Origin: Pseudoscleropodium purum
Lineage: Eukaryota > Streptophyta > Bryopsida > Hypnales > Brachytheciaceae
Assembly: GCA_963969395.1 (NCBI GenBank)
Contig: OZ017795.1
Location: forward strand, 21,247,063 to 21,311,062
Reading direction: 5' to 3'
Length of the DNA stretch: 64,000 nucleotides
Numbering within the stretch: the first letter of the stretch is position 1; every line of letters starts with the position of its first letter. Both the position numbers and the translations under genes were made by a program. Positions 34,633 through 46,970 of this stretch are shown here, in pieces. The notes beneath the pieces were generated by a model. That model had not been told where the DNA came from. It worked only from the letters and a program-made list of their open reading frames with translations, and did no database searches.

Positions 34633-34794
34633 TAAGGTAAACCAACCTATGACAGTCCAAATGCCAAGCCAACCCATCACATGCAAAAAATTTCTAATGA
34701 TGCACATTTTAAGAACTGGAATGTATACCATAAGTACAATTTTGCTTGTGATGGGCTCGCTCCCATTTGGGCTGTCATAGGCTAAGTTACCTTA
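34633..34794. mobile_element. Foldback MITE, TAAGGTAA family, copy 2
   Basis: A 162-bp palindromic element has ends TAAGGTAAACCAACCTATGA and TCATAGGCTAAGTTACCTTA. Pairing continues inward (CAGTCCAAATG / CATTTGGGCTG, CCCATCACATGCAAAA / TTTTGCTTGTGATGGG). It matches 146-308 along its whole length. It lies 321 bp past the acetyl-CoA synthetase stop and may fall in its 3' end. Confidence 0.8.
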
Positions 34795-35114
34795 AGTAGA
34801 ACAAACAAAGAGTCAGCGGTTTCATTTCCAGTCTCAAATTCCAAATATTTTTGAAATTGCTAAATAAGTATGAAATGCTGTTCTTACTTATACTTCTTAA
34901 TGCTGTTCCTGCCAACAAACCGTCGTGCACGTGCACCTTCTTCATGAGAATCCTCCATGAAAAGCACTGAATCAAATTTATCAATACCATGAGGTTATCT
35001 TGAGCACATCCAGCACCTGCTCTCACAATTCACCCCAGTCTGCAGTCCCATTTTCTGACCCAACTTGAAAAACCTCACCAAAACGGCTCAAATTCCAGAA
35101 ATAGCAAAAGCAGT

Positions 35115-38100
35115 CTACTTGCCGCGAAGACTGATGAGCTGATCCACCACTGTTGTGTCAGCCAAGGTGCTGATATCACCAAGCTCGTCCAGTTGATTGC
35201 CAGCAATCTTCCGCAAAATCCTGCGCATGATTTTCCCACTCCTCGTCTTGGGTAGTCCTGGCGCCCAATGAATTACATCTGGTGCAGCAAACGCTCCAAT
35301 CTGCCAACAAAGAATCAATCGGAAACCAAATTCACGACACGGACAATTGATAAATGAGATGGTATCAATGCATCACGACTCTAGTGGAAACCCTAAACCC
35401 TAAACCCTAATCATTATTGAAAGGTCATTGACATTAAAATTCTAGCTAAATAGGTTTTGATTTCCACTCATACTAAAGCTTTAGGGTTTGAGAGTCTCTA
35501 ACTTAGTTTCCGGTTGCAGAATTGAGAGGATGGGAACTACGTTTTCACAAACATTAGCACAAATTAAATGCAATAAAACTCAAGGTCATTAGTACTAACA
35601 GCAGGTCAGGTCATTCATTACCTGTGACCGGACACAGTTGATGAGAGCCAAGCGAAGCTCATCGCTGTACTCCACGTCTTCTAGAAGCGTAACAAAAGCA
35701 TAGATGCCTTGACCTTTCACCTGATAAAAATTTAAAAAACCCAACAATTGTGAGGATTTTAAACACTTTCGTATCACCACATCGAGAGCAGAGAAAAACC
35801 CTGTTGAACGAAGGAAATTCAAATAACCGTGTGCGTGATTTCATGTACCTCATGATCAAACCCAACAACTGCAGCTTCAGCACATTGGGGATGGGACACT
35901 AGTGCTGATTCGACCTCTGCCGTGCCTATGCGGTGCCCACTGCATCAAATCAAACCAAATCCACAAATGGTGTGAAAAAGATGTGAAATAGATGGTGCTA
36001 AAAATTTTCAGAAAAAACAGCATTGAGCAGCACTACATCAATTGAGCAACGCAGACCCCCACCTAACATTGATGACGTCGTCAACTCGTCCCGTCAACCA
36101 GTAGTAGCCATCTTTATCCCTGCGCAACACGGTCGCCAAATTTGTTAAAATTCACTTGCTGAATGCCGTTAACAAAATGGTCGTATGTGCTAAAATGGCA
36201 TGTTTCAGAGTGACAAAATGTTCAAATGCCCGGAGCTCTGGAAATTAGGACTTTCAAGTGCATAGTTGCTCTACAAAGTAGAACTAGTGTAGGTTAACAA
36301 ATGAGGTTCGAAGACAATCATCTGACGGGGTAGCAATTGTAAACAATGTTCTGAATGCCTCCTATGACGCAAAAGGTTCGATATGTGAAGTGCATGAGAA
36401 ATGAAACTGACCTTCGGCACCCATCACCACTGAAATAGAAGCCCTTGAAAGGAGCAAAATACGTCGTTTCGTATCGGTCGTGGTCTCCTTGAAGAGTTCT
36501 CATCATGCCAGGCCATGCTGCCTTGATGCACAGGTAGCCACTGCACTCCCCAGACTGTTCTTTTCCTTTCTCATCCACCACAGCAGGCTGAACTCAAGTA
36601 ACAAAGACAAAATGCAAAGGAGTCAGAATTCCACAACGTAAAGCACACAATCCAGGAAATTGATGCAAAAGGAGTTTGGAAAGATGGATGGAGCTAGAGT
36701 TTCTGGATATCAGGGAAGTCCCTGCAATTCGCTTGAAACCCTAATTCCGTCTTGGGAATCCCTCCCGGAAACAAATGGGAGATTTTCTGGGAGGCAATGC
36801 TTCACGACTTCTAAATAAACGACAAGGGTACATTGTAATGGGTTTAAGTTTGACGTTTGATTTCGAATTACTTCTCCTATCCACTCTCAAAAGTGAGGTA
36901 CATCACATGTTTTCATTGCCATACCTGGACACCAAAGAAGGGTAAGGTAGCGGACCCAGGTTTAAGGCTCCAAGCGCCAGGTACCGGAGTGATCTGGAAA
37001 CAACACAATTTTCATTATATTAGCATAGAATTCTGCATTCTTTTATAATTAGGCAAAACCAATTGCACACGGCTCGACCAATAGCAATATGGAGAGTAGA
37101 TTTTTGTATAACAAGACTCAGCAAATGATTTAACATGATCAGATTTCCTCAAATGCAAGCGTCCAAGAGTGTCAGATTGTGTAACAAGATTCAAACTAGT
37201 TTAATGAAGAGTACATGCAGTTGAAGACAGTCAGTCCATACCATGAACCCCCCTGTCTCGGTTTGCCACCATGTGTCAACTACAGGACAACGTTTACCGC
37301 CAACGACTTCATAGTACCATGTCCATGCACTTGGGTTAATGGGTTCTCCCACACTTCCCAGTACTCGCAGTGACTTCCGAGAGTGCCGTTTTACAGGCTG
37401 CCAAACCATAAGACAAGATACAAATATTGATTGATCAATACAACACTATTAAGAAAATCTTGTTTTAGGTGATGGATTGGCATCAAAAGGAACAGATTTT
37501 AAGTGACATCCAAAGTGACATCGAAAAAACAAACCATGTTTTTATGTCAATAACGATGTCCATTGATGTTATATTGGACATCATTGTTGACATAAAAAAT
37601 ATATGGTTTTGTTTTTTTCGATGTCACCTAAAATTCGTTCCTTTTGACATCAATTGACTTTGGTTTCTTATATTGCAATATGCCCATGAAATTGTCTAGG
37701 TTGGTTTTTATGTTTATCTACCCCCTAAAAAATTAAACTAAACATGTTGTAGAGAGACTAGCAAACTTGACTACCGTAGTCATGTTGTAGGGGCGTTTCT
37801 CAAGACATAAACAACAATTTAAAGTTCAACAATAAGGCTTGTCCCCTGAAATTGTGGAATCTAAAATTCATCCTTTTTTTTCCTCACATAGCAAACACAA
37901 ATAAATAAATAAAAACATAGTTTCTTTGCTACAAATTTTCATTATTATTCTGATTTTCAAAATCTCATATTTCCCACCTTTTTGGTTTTTCTTGTGGAGT
38001 TCTTTTTGGCTAGACTTGCTACGTGACTAAGATAATCAATCAAAATGCAAGCCCAGTAGTTAAGGGCTATGGTGAAAATACCTCGTCACCTGACCGCATC

Positions 38101-41100
38101 AATGAACGAATTGCAGTTGGGGCAGTATAGAAGATGGTCACATTGTATTTGTCGACTATTTCCCAGCAGCGACCAGCATCAGGATAATTTGGGACCTAAT
38201 CACAAAACACTGACAGTCAGACAACATCACAGAACACTGTTTTTTGTTTTTTATTTTTTATTTTTTAAATAAAACAATACTCCTATTTCTTCAACAAGAA
38301 TGCTTTAAAATGCAATAGATCAAGGGAAGAAATGATTGAAGTACATCTATCGGCCAACCAAGATCAATAACCAAGACAAAGCTTTAGTTTTAAGATGACA
38401 TGAGGAAAAAAGAAGGGGGACCGTCGATTACCCCTTCAAAAACAACCACGGATGCACCATTGAGTAGGGGACCGTAAGTCAGGTAACTATGTCCAGTAAT
38501 CCATCCACAGTCTGCTGTGCACCTGCATATTATTAAACATCCACAAGCTTGTAATTCCTTTCTGCACTAGAAATGAAAAGTTAAATTCAAAAATGATTAA
38601 TGAGAGTACACATTAGTGGTGTGCATACAAACACCACACTATAAGAAACCAAAGTTTTATTGATGTCAAAAGGAATGGATTTTAGGTAACATTGAAAGAA
38701 AAAAAAGAAACCCATGTTTTTATGTCAACAATGATGTTCAATATAACATCAATGGACATCATTGTTGACATAAAAACATGGGTTTGTTTTGTTTTTTTGA
38801 TGTCACCTCGGATGTCACCTAAAATCCATTCCTTTCAATGTCAATCTGTCACCTAAAACAAGGTTTTCTTACAGTGCCATGACTAGAAAGAAATGGAAAC
38901 CATGACTCACCAATAGACATCATCTTCATGATAGTCGAACGCGTACTTGAGGGTTGTCGCAGCATATACCATGTACCCTCCTGTTGTATGAAGCACACCC
39001 TGCCACAGTGACTCTAATAATATCAATTTGTTGGAGATAATTTAACTAACTATGACACAAGAGCGTAGGCAGCAAGTTCGCACCCTAGACTACAAATTAT
39101 GATATTATTTTTTTACCTTAGGCTTCCCAGTGCTTCCACTGGTGTACAGCAAAAACAATGTATCCTCTGCATCCACCCACTCCACTTCACATTTCTTTGC
39201 ATGTGACGGTATTACATCCTGCGAGAAATTAAATCCAAGAGAGGTCAAAATCAGCCATTATAAACAGGACCTGTTGGATGCTAAAATACTCTCAAGTGAA
39301 CATAAAAAAGAAACCCTTGGAATTTTGTTACATACGGTAACGTTCTCGAGTACTTGGAAAAAGAACTTATGATTCATTTCGTGCACAATCTTCAACCCAC
39401 CTTAAATGGAAAGTACAGGAAGAAGATAAGTATTGCGCTCAGCATGTTCTTTGTTTTTTTTTCTAATGAATGTATTTTTTTTTTATTCCTTTTTTGGTGT
39501 CCATCTACAGAGAAGTATGAGTTCCCCCACAGCTGCTAAACAATGTTCAATATTGGAGCAAAATCCCAAGTGTTTTCAAAAGATGAAAAGAGACAAACCT
39601 GCCACCATATATCACGACCTTCTTTCCATACTGTGTCCTTCCTTTTCAACGCCGAATCATTGTCATATGTCAAACATAAGCCTGCAGACAGATAAACAAC
39701 ACATTATGGCAACACAAGTTGGAAAAATCACCAGATGTTGGCACTGTAATTAAAACTCATTCCCCGTTTTCATTCCTTTTTGTTTAGCTCGTTGCATAAT
39801 ACTCACCTACAACATGACCATTATCTGCTGCCCGTTGCAATGCATCATCAACAATGTCCTTGAGATTGATTATCTTCGCTGCACGTTTCACTGCATTACA
39901 AGTCAAGATGATGTTCGGCTGGCAGTCCAGAATGCGCTGTGATAATGATTCCGCTGAGAATCCTGCAAAGACAACCTATGTACACACAAAAAAAGAAAAA
40001 AGAAAAAAAATCTCAATCAACATAGGAATTTTTGCTCCAAAAACAGATGTAACCCAAAAGAGGAAAATCTCAATATTTTTTAAAACGAATCAAAAAAAAT
40101 TGCAATGAAATTCACAGAAGAGAACACAAGAAGTACTAGAAGTGGAAATCATGGCTTACAGAATGGACAGCTCCAATTCGTGCACAAGCAAGCATGGCAA
40201 TGGGCAACTCTGCCAGCATAGGCATGTAGATGGCCACTGCATCCCCTTTCTTCACACCTTGACTGCGCAAGTAATTTGCAAGCTGCAACACCAGCAAAGT
40301 TCAAACAATTTTTATTATTTCACTGAGTCTGAAGAACATAATGATGCCTGAGGAGTTCCCCAAACACCCTTGGAAAAAAGGTATGCGAGCTCATTTTTGT
40401 GCACAATCTTTGAGTCCATCTACCAAGAGAAAAAAAAAAGAAAAAAAGTACTAACTAACCACTAACTAAGCATCATGCTTGCACTCTACCGAATTTTGAG
40501 TCCTTTTTTTGGGTTGTTATCTACTGTGGAGAGGGATGAGTTCTCACAACTGCTAATTGAAGAATGTAATGAATCAATGCATGTATAATACCAAATTCAA
40601 GAAGAATTCCATTGGAATTGAATACAAAAATTATACAAGATCCGCACCTGGCAAACACGCTCTAGTACTTCTTTGTAAGTCAATTTGGCATCCACACCCG
40701 TGTCATTCCCTTCCCAATAGAAAGCCACCTTATCACCATGGCCTGCTTCCACATGTCTGTCGAGGGCATTGTAACAGATGTTGGTTTGGCCACCCTTAAA
40801 CCACTGTCAGAAACAAAAACAAAAAAAAACTAATTTGTCAAAAGGTTTAAGCGAGAATTCACCTCGAATGCTTGAACTAGAAAATAGAAGTTCAATTTGG
40901 AAAAAAATATAGAAAATTCTAAAACATATCCATATTGTTCGAAGATTTAGGACTTGACTATAAACTTACCTCAACAGCAACACGCCCCGTGCGAACATCA
41001 ATATTGGCCGAGTGCAATTTTCCATCCTTGCTGGTGGGCCACTTCTTCTTCCAGAAAAAAGTGGATGCAATGTCACCCCAGAATCCATCCGGATCCTCCA

Positions 41101-42330
41101 CAGATCTTTTGTACATTGCATCATACTGCACATTACATCTCAACGAAGGAGACATCAAAACCCATTAGCACAAAAGTCATTCCGCCTCTAAGAGTATTGA
41201 CTTCAGTGCTCTGAAATTCAACTAATTTTCAAGTTCTGGATGAAGAAACTCAACTCTCAACTTAACAAGAACCTAATTTCTTGTGAGTCTGATTCTTCAG
41301 AACATTTACCGAATCACAATCTCAAGGAGAATTTTATAATCCATAGGTGGCAAGCAGCCTTTCAAGCAGAAGAGCTACAGTATTCCCCCCTCTCTCTCTC
41401 TCTTTTCTATTTGGACACTCAGATGGACCCAAACTTTTCTTGCTTCATCATTCCATCACCCACAATCGTAGCACTCTCATTGACATTAAACTAGGTAACT
41501 CAAATATAGATCCCGTTTGAGAAAACGGCTATATCCTCCATCACTTGCAGCACTATTTTCCATAACCGAGTTCCGAATTTGAGTTACCTCGTATGCAAAG
41601 GATAACATGCAACAGAGGCAATTTGAGAATCATGTTTCAGAGCAGAAAGAAGAATCGCATTGTACTCGATTCGACAACAAACCTACAAATTGCGCAGCAG
41701 GAGTATCAACCTCTGACGCCCCTAATAATTCGTGTCGCAGCAAGCACTAGTATTCGCACACTTTTTCCGATTACGAGATTGCAAACAGAGGAGAAATAAT
41801 ACAAAGTGCCAGAGCTGGTCCACAGAAGAAGGAAATGTCGGAACCGCTGGCTTTCCGAAACTGTGCTAAGAAAATACTACTTGACGAAAGCCGAAATCTC
41901 ACTGTGCTCAATTAGACAACAAACCTACAAATCACAGAGCCGGAACCGCCAGGACCTTAATCGACTGCACAATGCTGGCATATACACTCACGACATTGCT
42001 CTCAAATCTAGTGACAAGGGTTCGAAATGGAAAAAACAGTAGGAAGGCAATAATCGTCAACCCACCCCGCCATCCCCGATCCAAACCCTTTCGCAAATTG
42101 CAAACTCCCTGAATCCCGAAAGAGAGCATGCAAGCAAGCAAGCGAGCAAGAAGCTTACGTACCTTCGCCCGCGAGGGCACCAACGCACGCTTCCGAAACG
42201 CCGCGCTCGGAGGATACAGCTTCAACTCCGCCGGATCATCGCTGGGCACACTCGTGTCCGCACTGAGTGCGAAATTCGGCCGCACGGACGCCAACGAGGT
42301 CAACCCTGTCGTCCCGTTCCCCGACGCCAT
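35115..42330 (-). CDS. ACS: Acetyl-CoA synthetase (AMP-forming)
   Basis: There are seventeen exons on the minus strand: 42330-42163, 41125-40970, 40803-40648, 40282-40160, 39975-39807, 39681-39599, 39218-39117, 38999-38911, 38522-38432, 38195-38082, 37397-37242, 36993-36925, 36587-36412, 36119-36063, 35939-35849, 35720-35622 and 35300-35115. All are GT-AG and in frame, giving 694 aa. It converts acetate, ATP and CoA to acetyl-CoA by way of acetyl-AMP. Visible motifs are the P-loop [11 protein letters not shown] (from residue 310, across the exon 7/8 join), [58 protein letters not shown] and the catalytic lysine context TRSGKIMRR (K656). Length is near that of plant ACS. The 56-residue N-terminal exon is the least conserved part; it may help target the protein to plastids, as in Arabidopsis ACS, but is not a clear transit peptide. 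Introns 8 and 10 carry CACTA-type MITEs, and intron 16 a telomere-like tract. Confidence 0.96.
35388..35410. repeat. Interstitial telomere-like tract in ACS intron 16
   Basis: The tract holds three consecutive CCCTAAA-type units (plant telomere TTTAGGG on the other strand), 23 bp long. Such short tracts arise at repaired breaks or act as telo-box clusters. Confidence 0.85.
37441..37678. mobile_element. CACTA-type MITE, copy B, in ACS intron 10 (with 3-bp TSD)
   Basis: The element is 37444-37675 (232 bp). It begins CACTATTAAG and ends CTTATATTG, with CAA on both sides. The inner palindrome is built on CATGTTTTTATGTCAATAA and TTGTTGACATAAAA. It lies between exon 11 and exon 10 of the acetyl-CoA synthetase gene and does not touch a splice site. 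The 62-codon frame within it is an artefact. Confidence 0.85.
38634..38879. mobile_element. CACTA-type MITE, copy C, in ACS intron 8 (with 3-bp TSD)
   Basis: The element is 38637-38876 (240 bp). It begins CACTATAAGAAACC and ends GGTTTTCTTACAGTG, with CCA on both sides. The inner arms CCCATGTTTTTATGTCAACA and TGTTGACATAAAAACATGGG are exact complements. It takes up more than half of the 388-nt intron 8, with its end only 34 bp from the acceptor-distal exon 8 boundary. Confidence 0.9.
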
Positions 42331-43300
42331 AGCTCCACAACCTGCTCGCGCCGATCTAAGCTACAAATTCCACGGCAATTGGGCTTGAAATTTTGAAAAA
42401 AAAACAGGAGCACGAAACACCGCACTTCTGTAGCTATGCTAATGCTAGGGGGACGAATGTCGGATCATTGGATGAGTGGCGAGATCGCAGAGCAAAATGC
42501 TAACCCAGTTGCCCGTATTGGGTCAACTTCTAGCAATCGTAAGCAAGATGAAAATGATTCTCGTACGCGCAAGGAATCTCTGTGCGTGCTGTAAAAATCT
42601 TGACATCAACTGATTCTTCTAATGGCTTTTGAGTTGCACGTCCTCCGCCGCTATCCGTCACCCAACATGAGCAAAGATTCCACCTTGATGGGCTTGTAAG
42701 AATTTCGTCTGTGTAACAATATTCGCGGCGACGAAGACGACGAACGTGACGAAGACGACCCACCACGCTCTTGCGTTTTGGTTGACGAATCTGTTTCGGT
42801 TCACGAGTTTCTTACTTCCGGTGTGCATTTGGGGTTCAGTCGCTTCAGCAAAAACAGGGTGGCCATCATGATTGTTGACATTTGGGTCACTATTGACCAC
42901 TTGGAGAGTTGGAGTAGCTTCCTTCCAACTTTGACAAAGAGCTCAAGTAACTGTAGGGAACTTAAGGTCCGTTCCCACCTGACGGATCACTTGTCTACCG
43001 AACCTACATGGCAGCTGAGGTGGCATTGACGTAAGAACACTCTAAAACCCATTAATCAGTTTAATATTGTTGACCGACCAGAACAAAAGTACTCCATATT
43101 AAAAACTTGGAAAACTTCAAGAATTGAAAGATTTCAGCAACTGCTCGCCATTCTTATCAATATGCCTGGTTCAAGGGCCCACTACATAATGGTTGGTGGC
43201 TACCCAAGGCAAAAAATTAGGGGGAACCATCTAGAAAAATCCAACACATTGGGTCTTTCTAGCCATCACTTCATGTGAATTTCGATGTCCCTATTGATGC
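42331..43300. other. Upstream region of the acetyl-CoA synthetase gene
   Basis: Balanced base composition up to about 43030, then AT-rich. This is the probable promoter and 5' leader of the minus-strand gene. Antiparallel open frames at 42530-43029 have no recognisable domains. Confidence 0.4.
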
Positions 43301-43329
43301 AATTACTAGTGGGTCTATAGGCAATCTAT

Positions 43330-43615
43330 TTATACAAGTGGGGTGATGGAAGATGAAGCAACCAATGTGGGATATTTGAATTAAGATTAGTAGGAGTTGA
43401 ACCACTCATACCTAATCAAATCAAACACAAGAATTGTGTTCAATGTAGAACTTTAGACCTCATATAGGCATAGTAAAATAACTTTTTCTAAGAAACTTTG
43501 AACTCAGAAAAGTTGGTAAATCAAGCTAACTTTATACCCAAAAATTCTTTTGAGATTCAAAGCCTCCAATCCAAAGTTAGGGACAAAATTCAAAGAGGGG
43601 TTCAAAAGAACATAT
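43330..43615 (+). repeat. Left arm of a 3.6-kb-spanning inverted repeat
   Basis: The blocks CCTCATATAGGCAT, AATAACTTTTT-AAGAAACTTTGAACT, GGTAAATCAA-CTAACTTT and GGGACAAAATTCAAAGAGGG recur in reverse complement and in order at 46655-46970. The arms are clearly diverged. No transposase-like frame lies between them, so this is either an old element with long inverted ends or two independently inserted copies of a dispersed repeat. Confidence 0.65.
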
Positions 43616-46600
43616 TCTTAGACTTAGTGCAACAAGAAGTGCAATTCAATTTATCATTTCATCCACAAAGTACACTTATTTGGTATCTTTAATCCTAAAT
43701 TAAAAACTTATCATCAAGATATTGTATCAAAACTGATTTAATTTACAAAGTAATGGAAACATTTTTCATTTCTATAATGATCTCAAAAGTCATCAATTGG
43801 TCACTTGCGGATCGTCTAACATTTTAGGGCTCATGAAAATTGTGATTTGCAATAAGATTTATTTATTTTGAATTTTTAGGTGCAAGAAATTTAGAAAAAA
43901 GGATTCTATTAGAAAAGGATAGTACAAAGAAGACTCAAGCAAGAGAATTTTGCAGTTGAAACTTATAAGCAAGGGGAGGGACTAGAAGAGTAATTACAAT
44001 ATCCGAAAGACAAGTTCAGCATTCTTTGCATTCTCTATCAATATAATGATTGAATCCTTGAAAGACCTTTTGTCTTCTTGGTAGATAAATGAGAAGTTGG
44101 GTAGGATTATGTGATCTCAGTTTTTAATGAGATTTTTTAAAGATTGAAAAATACTTTAGTTTTATTTGAATATGTCTTTCATTTCAATTGGTGCATGGGA
44201 GCAAAGGTTATGCAACACTTTGCTCTAAATGAAGTTCATCAAGTGGAACAAAAAAATTTACAAAATTTCATAATATTGAAAACAAAATTGGGTTTCAAAG
44301 AGAATATTTTTGTGTATATAGAAAGATGTGATTCATTCTATTTGGAGTAGTGACGAAGAGATTTATATTTTGAGGAAAATTGGAGTATCTTCTTCCAAAA
44401 AATATTGACAAAATTTATTTTTGAACTCACTTTTCAAATAAATAAAAAAAAAATGTTTCACTTGGTTTAGTTTTTTTACTAGAACATACTCACTATTGGG
44501 CTTTGTATCTTTTAATTCCATTGAAGAATTATTAACCAATTAGTGTTGTTTCAATCTTGTACATACTTGTATTTTTATAAACTTTTGAAAGATGAGAATC
44601 AATTTTTTTCTTAAACTCTACTATTCTTAACTCAAATTTTTAATATTAAAAGAATATTTAGGGTTTAATATGCAATCTATGTAATCTAGATTTATAGATA
44701 GCCCTCTATCTACTAGTAGAAACATGGGTCACATAGAATAGTGAAAAGCCCCATGAGCTGACCCACATGACCAACTAAACTAGTTTTTGGTCTTTAGGGA
44801 CATGTTTCCCAAATCCACATGGCCCATGTTTCTACTAGTGATATTTTTATTATTGTTTTTGAAAGAGACCCTATTACTAATTATTGGTATTCTATCAGGA
44901 TGAACTTTAGAAGTGAATACCTTTCTAATACCAAGGTGCACTTCAACATGCCTTTTCCTCCAACTGCTAAAACCAATTAGAGAATCACATAATGTAGTCG
45001 TTTCATCCAAATTCCAATTAGTTTTGGCTACATAGCAAATACACGGTGATTACATGTACATATAGCTTAGTGACACTTGATAAGATATAAGTTTAAGTCT
45101 CATACATTTATCTTTTTTCCAATTTTAATTTTAATGAGTTCATACAAGAATTTGAAATATAGTGGACTAGTTATTTCAAAGGTAGTGTAACATCTTATTA
45201 AATAATCTCCTCATGTTAGCTACGTTTTATGTTTCTAAACTCTGAAGCTAGAAGTTTTGGTTTTATGACCTTTCAAAATGTTTTTTCTTATTGCACTTTC
45301 TTATTTCAATGGAAGAAAAGGAGACACATGAAGAAAAATTGCATTGGAAATGATATTTAGTATTATGTTACTTACAAAGTTATTTACCATATCGGTGAAC
45401 TCATAATAATTCTCATTTTGTAGTTGGTGATTAGTATTCATATTGACATTCTAACTCAATTTTAAATACTACTATAGTATAAGTTGAACTATCTTGCTAC
45501 AAATTATGTGTTTTGGGTGGAAATATAGTTGATAATTGATGTTGTCATATTGACATTCAATGTTTGTAATAAGTGTTAAGAACATTGCATTTCATTATTA
45601 TAATAGTGTTGTATAAATTATAATTATGAAGGGAAACAAATTTTCATCAACACATGTCATGTGTGTGGCCCAACTTCCCCTTGAACTAATTTTGTAGATT
45701 GACTAAAGTATATAGATCCAGTATTAATAGATTGGGGTTCAATTCAATGCTCTATTTCAAAATTGAAGTCAATTTTGTTGTATTCAAATGTAGTTTTAAT
45801 TGAATTGAGTGTGCAATTGGAAATTTGGAATTCAAAGTTTTAGAGTTGGATTAGAAAGTCACCACTTCATGAACGCAATGAGCACACTACATATGGCAAA
45901 AGGCTCCTTCATTATTTCATTCTATGAAGGATTGTTTTTAGATTTCTATTGGAACCATATACAGAAGTAAGAAATACATTAGAATCTCCAAAGACAAAAG
46001 TAGTCCCTCCTATGGAACACAATGGGAAGTTATATGTTTTTACTATGACCATTCTATAATGTATCATTCTTTTTCCAAAAATGACAAATACTTTTGTCAA
46101 TTATGTACATAGGAATCTTCCTCTTTGAATAGTATTGATATTTACATTATTGGTTAAAGTATTCATCTTCCACAGAAAATTATAGCCTTCAGTAAATAGC
46201 TTTATATGGATGACACTAAATACTTTTTGAGTGTAGCATGGTTCCAACATGAAAATGAAAATAATGGTTTAAATACATTTAAAAAATAAAAGAATAGATT
46301 TAGAAAAGCCATAAATTGATTCCAAGGTTAAGCAAGTTTTGTCCTTTAATCCTCATGTATTTGTGGTGATTAATTTTTTTAGATTTGTCATGTAAAAATA
46401 AGATTGAAAGACTTCAAATTAGTTTCATAGTTTTAACACCCTCATCATCAAACATTCCAATCTTTCAATTCATTAGTGATATTGTTAACTTTTCAATTCC
46501 CATTAAACACTTAATATGTTCGGTTTCAATTTGTATAGTTACAATTTAAAAACAAATGATAAAACTTATCAAAATGTAGTTTTTTATTCAATTTAGAGCA

Positions 46601-46650
46601 AGTTTAAAGAAGCTCAAAAGAGGCCTTGGGCATTTATGGGTTCATATGCA
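43616..46650. other. AT-rich spacer between inverted repeat arms
   Basis: No gene can be supported. 44290-44430 is a fragment of the ~0.9-kb dispersed repeat (TATATAGAAAGATGTGATTC). A short foldback is at 44711-44840. Confidence 0.45.
44711..44840. mobile_element. 130-bp foldback element with ACTAGTAGAAACATGGG ends
   Basis: The left end TACTAGTAGAAACATGGGTC and the right end GGCCCATGTTTCTACTAGTG form a 17-bp inverted repeat. The right terminus read inward is CACTAGTAGAAAC, similar in style to the CACTATAAGAAAC ends of the CACTA-type MITEs in this window. A clean target duplication is not visible. Confidence 0.65.
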
Positions 46651-46654
46651 ATGA

Positions 46655-46970
46655 AATTGTAGGAGTTTGTCCCAACCCCTCTTTGAATTTTGTCCCAAAC
46701 TTTTGATTGGAGACTCTGAATCTCAAACAAATATTTGGAGATGAAAGTTAGTTTGATTTACCATCTTCTCTTAGTTCAAAGTTTCTTGAAAAAAGTTATT
46801 CTATCATGCCTATATGAGGTTTGAAGTTGTACATTGCACACAATTCCTGCTTTTTGACAATGAGTGGTCAAGCTCTCATCTTCAAATTGTTCCATGTCCT
46901 TTGAAGATTCATAATGGACATTGAATTCTATTATAAAAACAATCCCTCAACCCAATTGAGTAGAGTGTAA
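46655..46970 (-). repeat. Right arm of a 3.6-kb-spanning inverted repeat
   Basis: This is the reverse-complement partner of 43330-43615, with the shared blocks CCCCTCTTTGAATTTTGTCCC, AGTTCAAAGTTTCTTG and ATGCCTATATGAGGTTTG. Outside the arms the flanks are unrelated. Confidence 0.65.

Noticed and set aside
41932..42330. Unspliced 132-codon reading of acetyl-CoA synthetase exon 1
   Set aside because: The frame after 42163 is intron; the GTACGT donor there joins in frame to the conserved exon at 41125.
42530..43029. Antiparallel ORFs upstream of acetyl-CoA synthetase
   Set aside because: No recognisable domain; balanced composition of a promoter region is enough to explain them.
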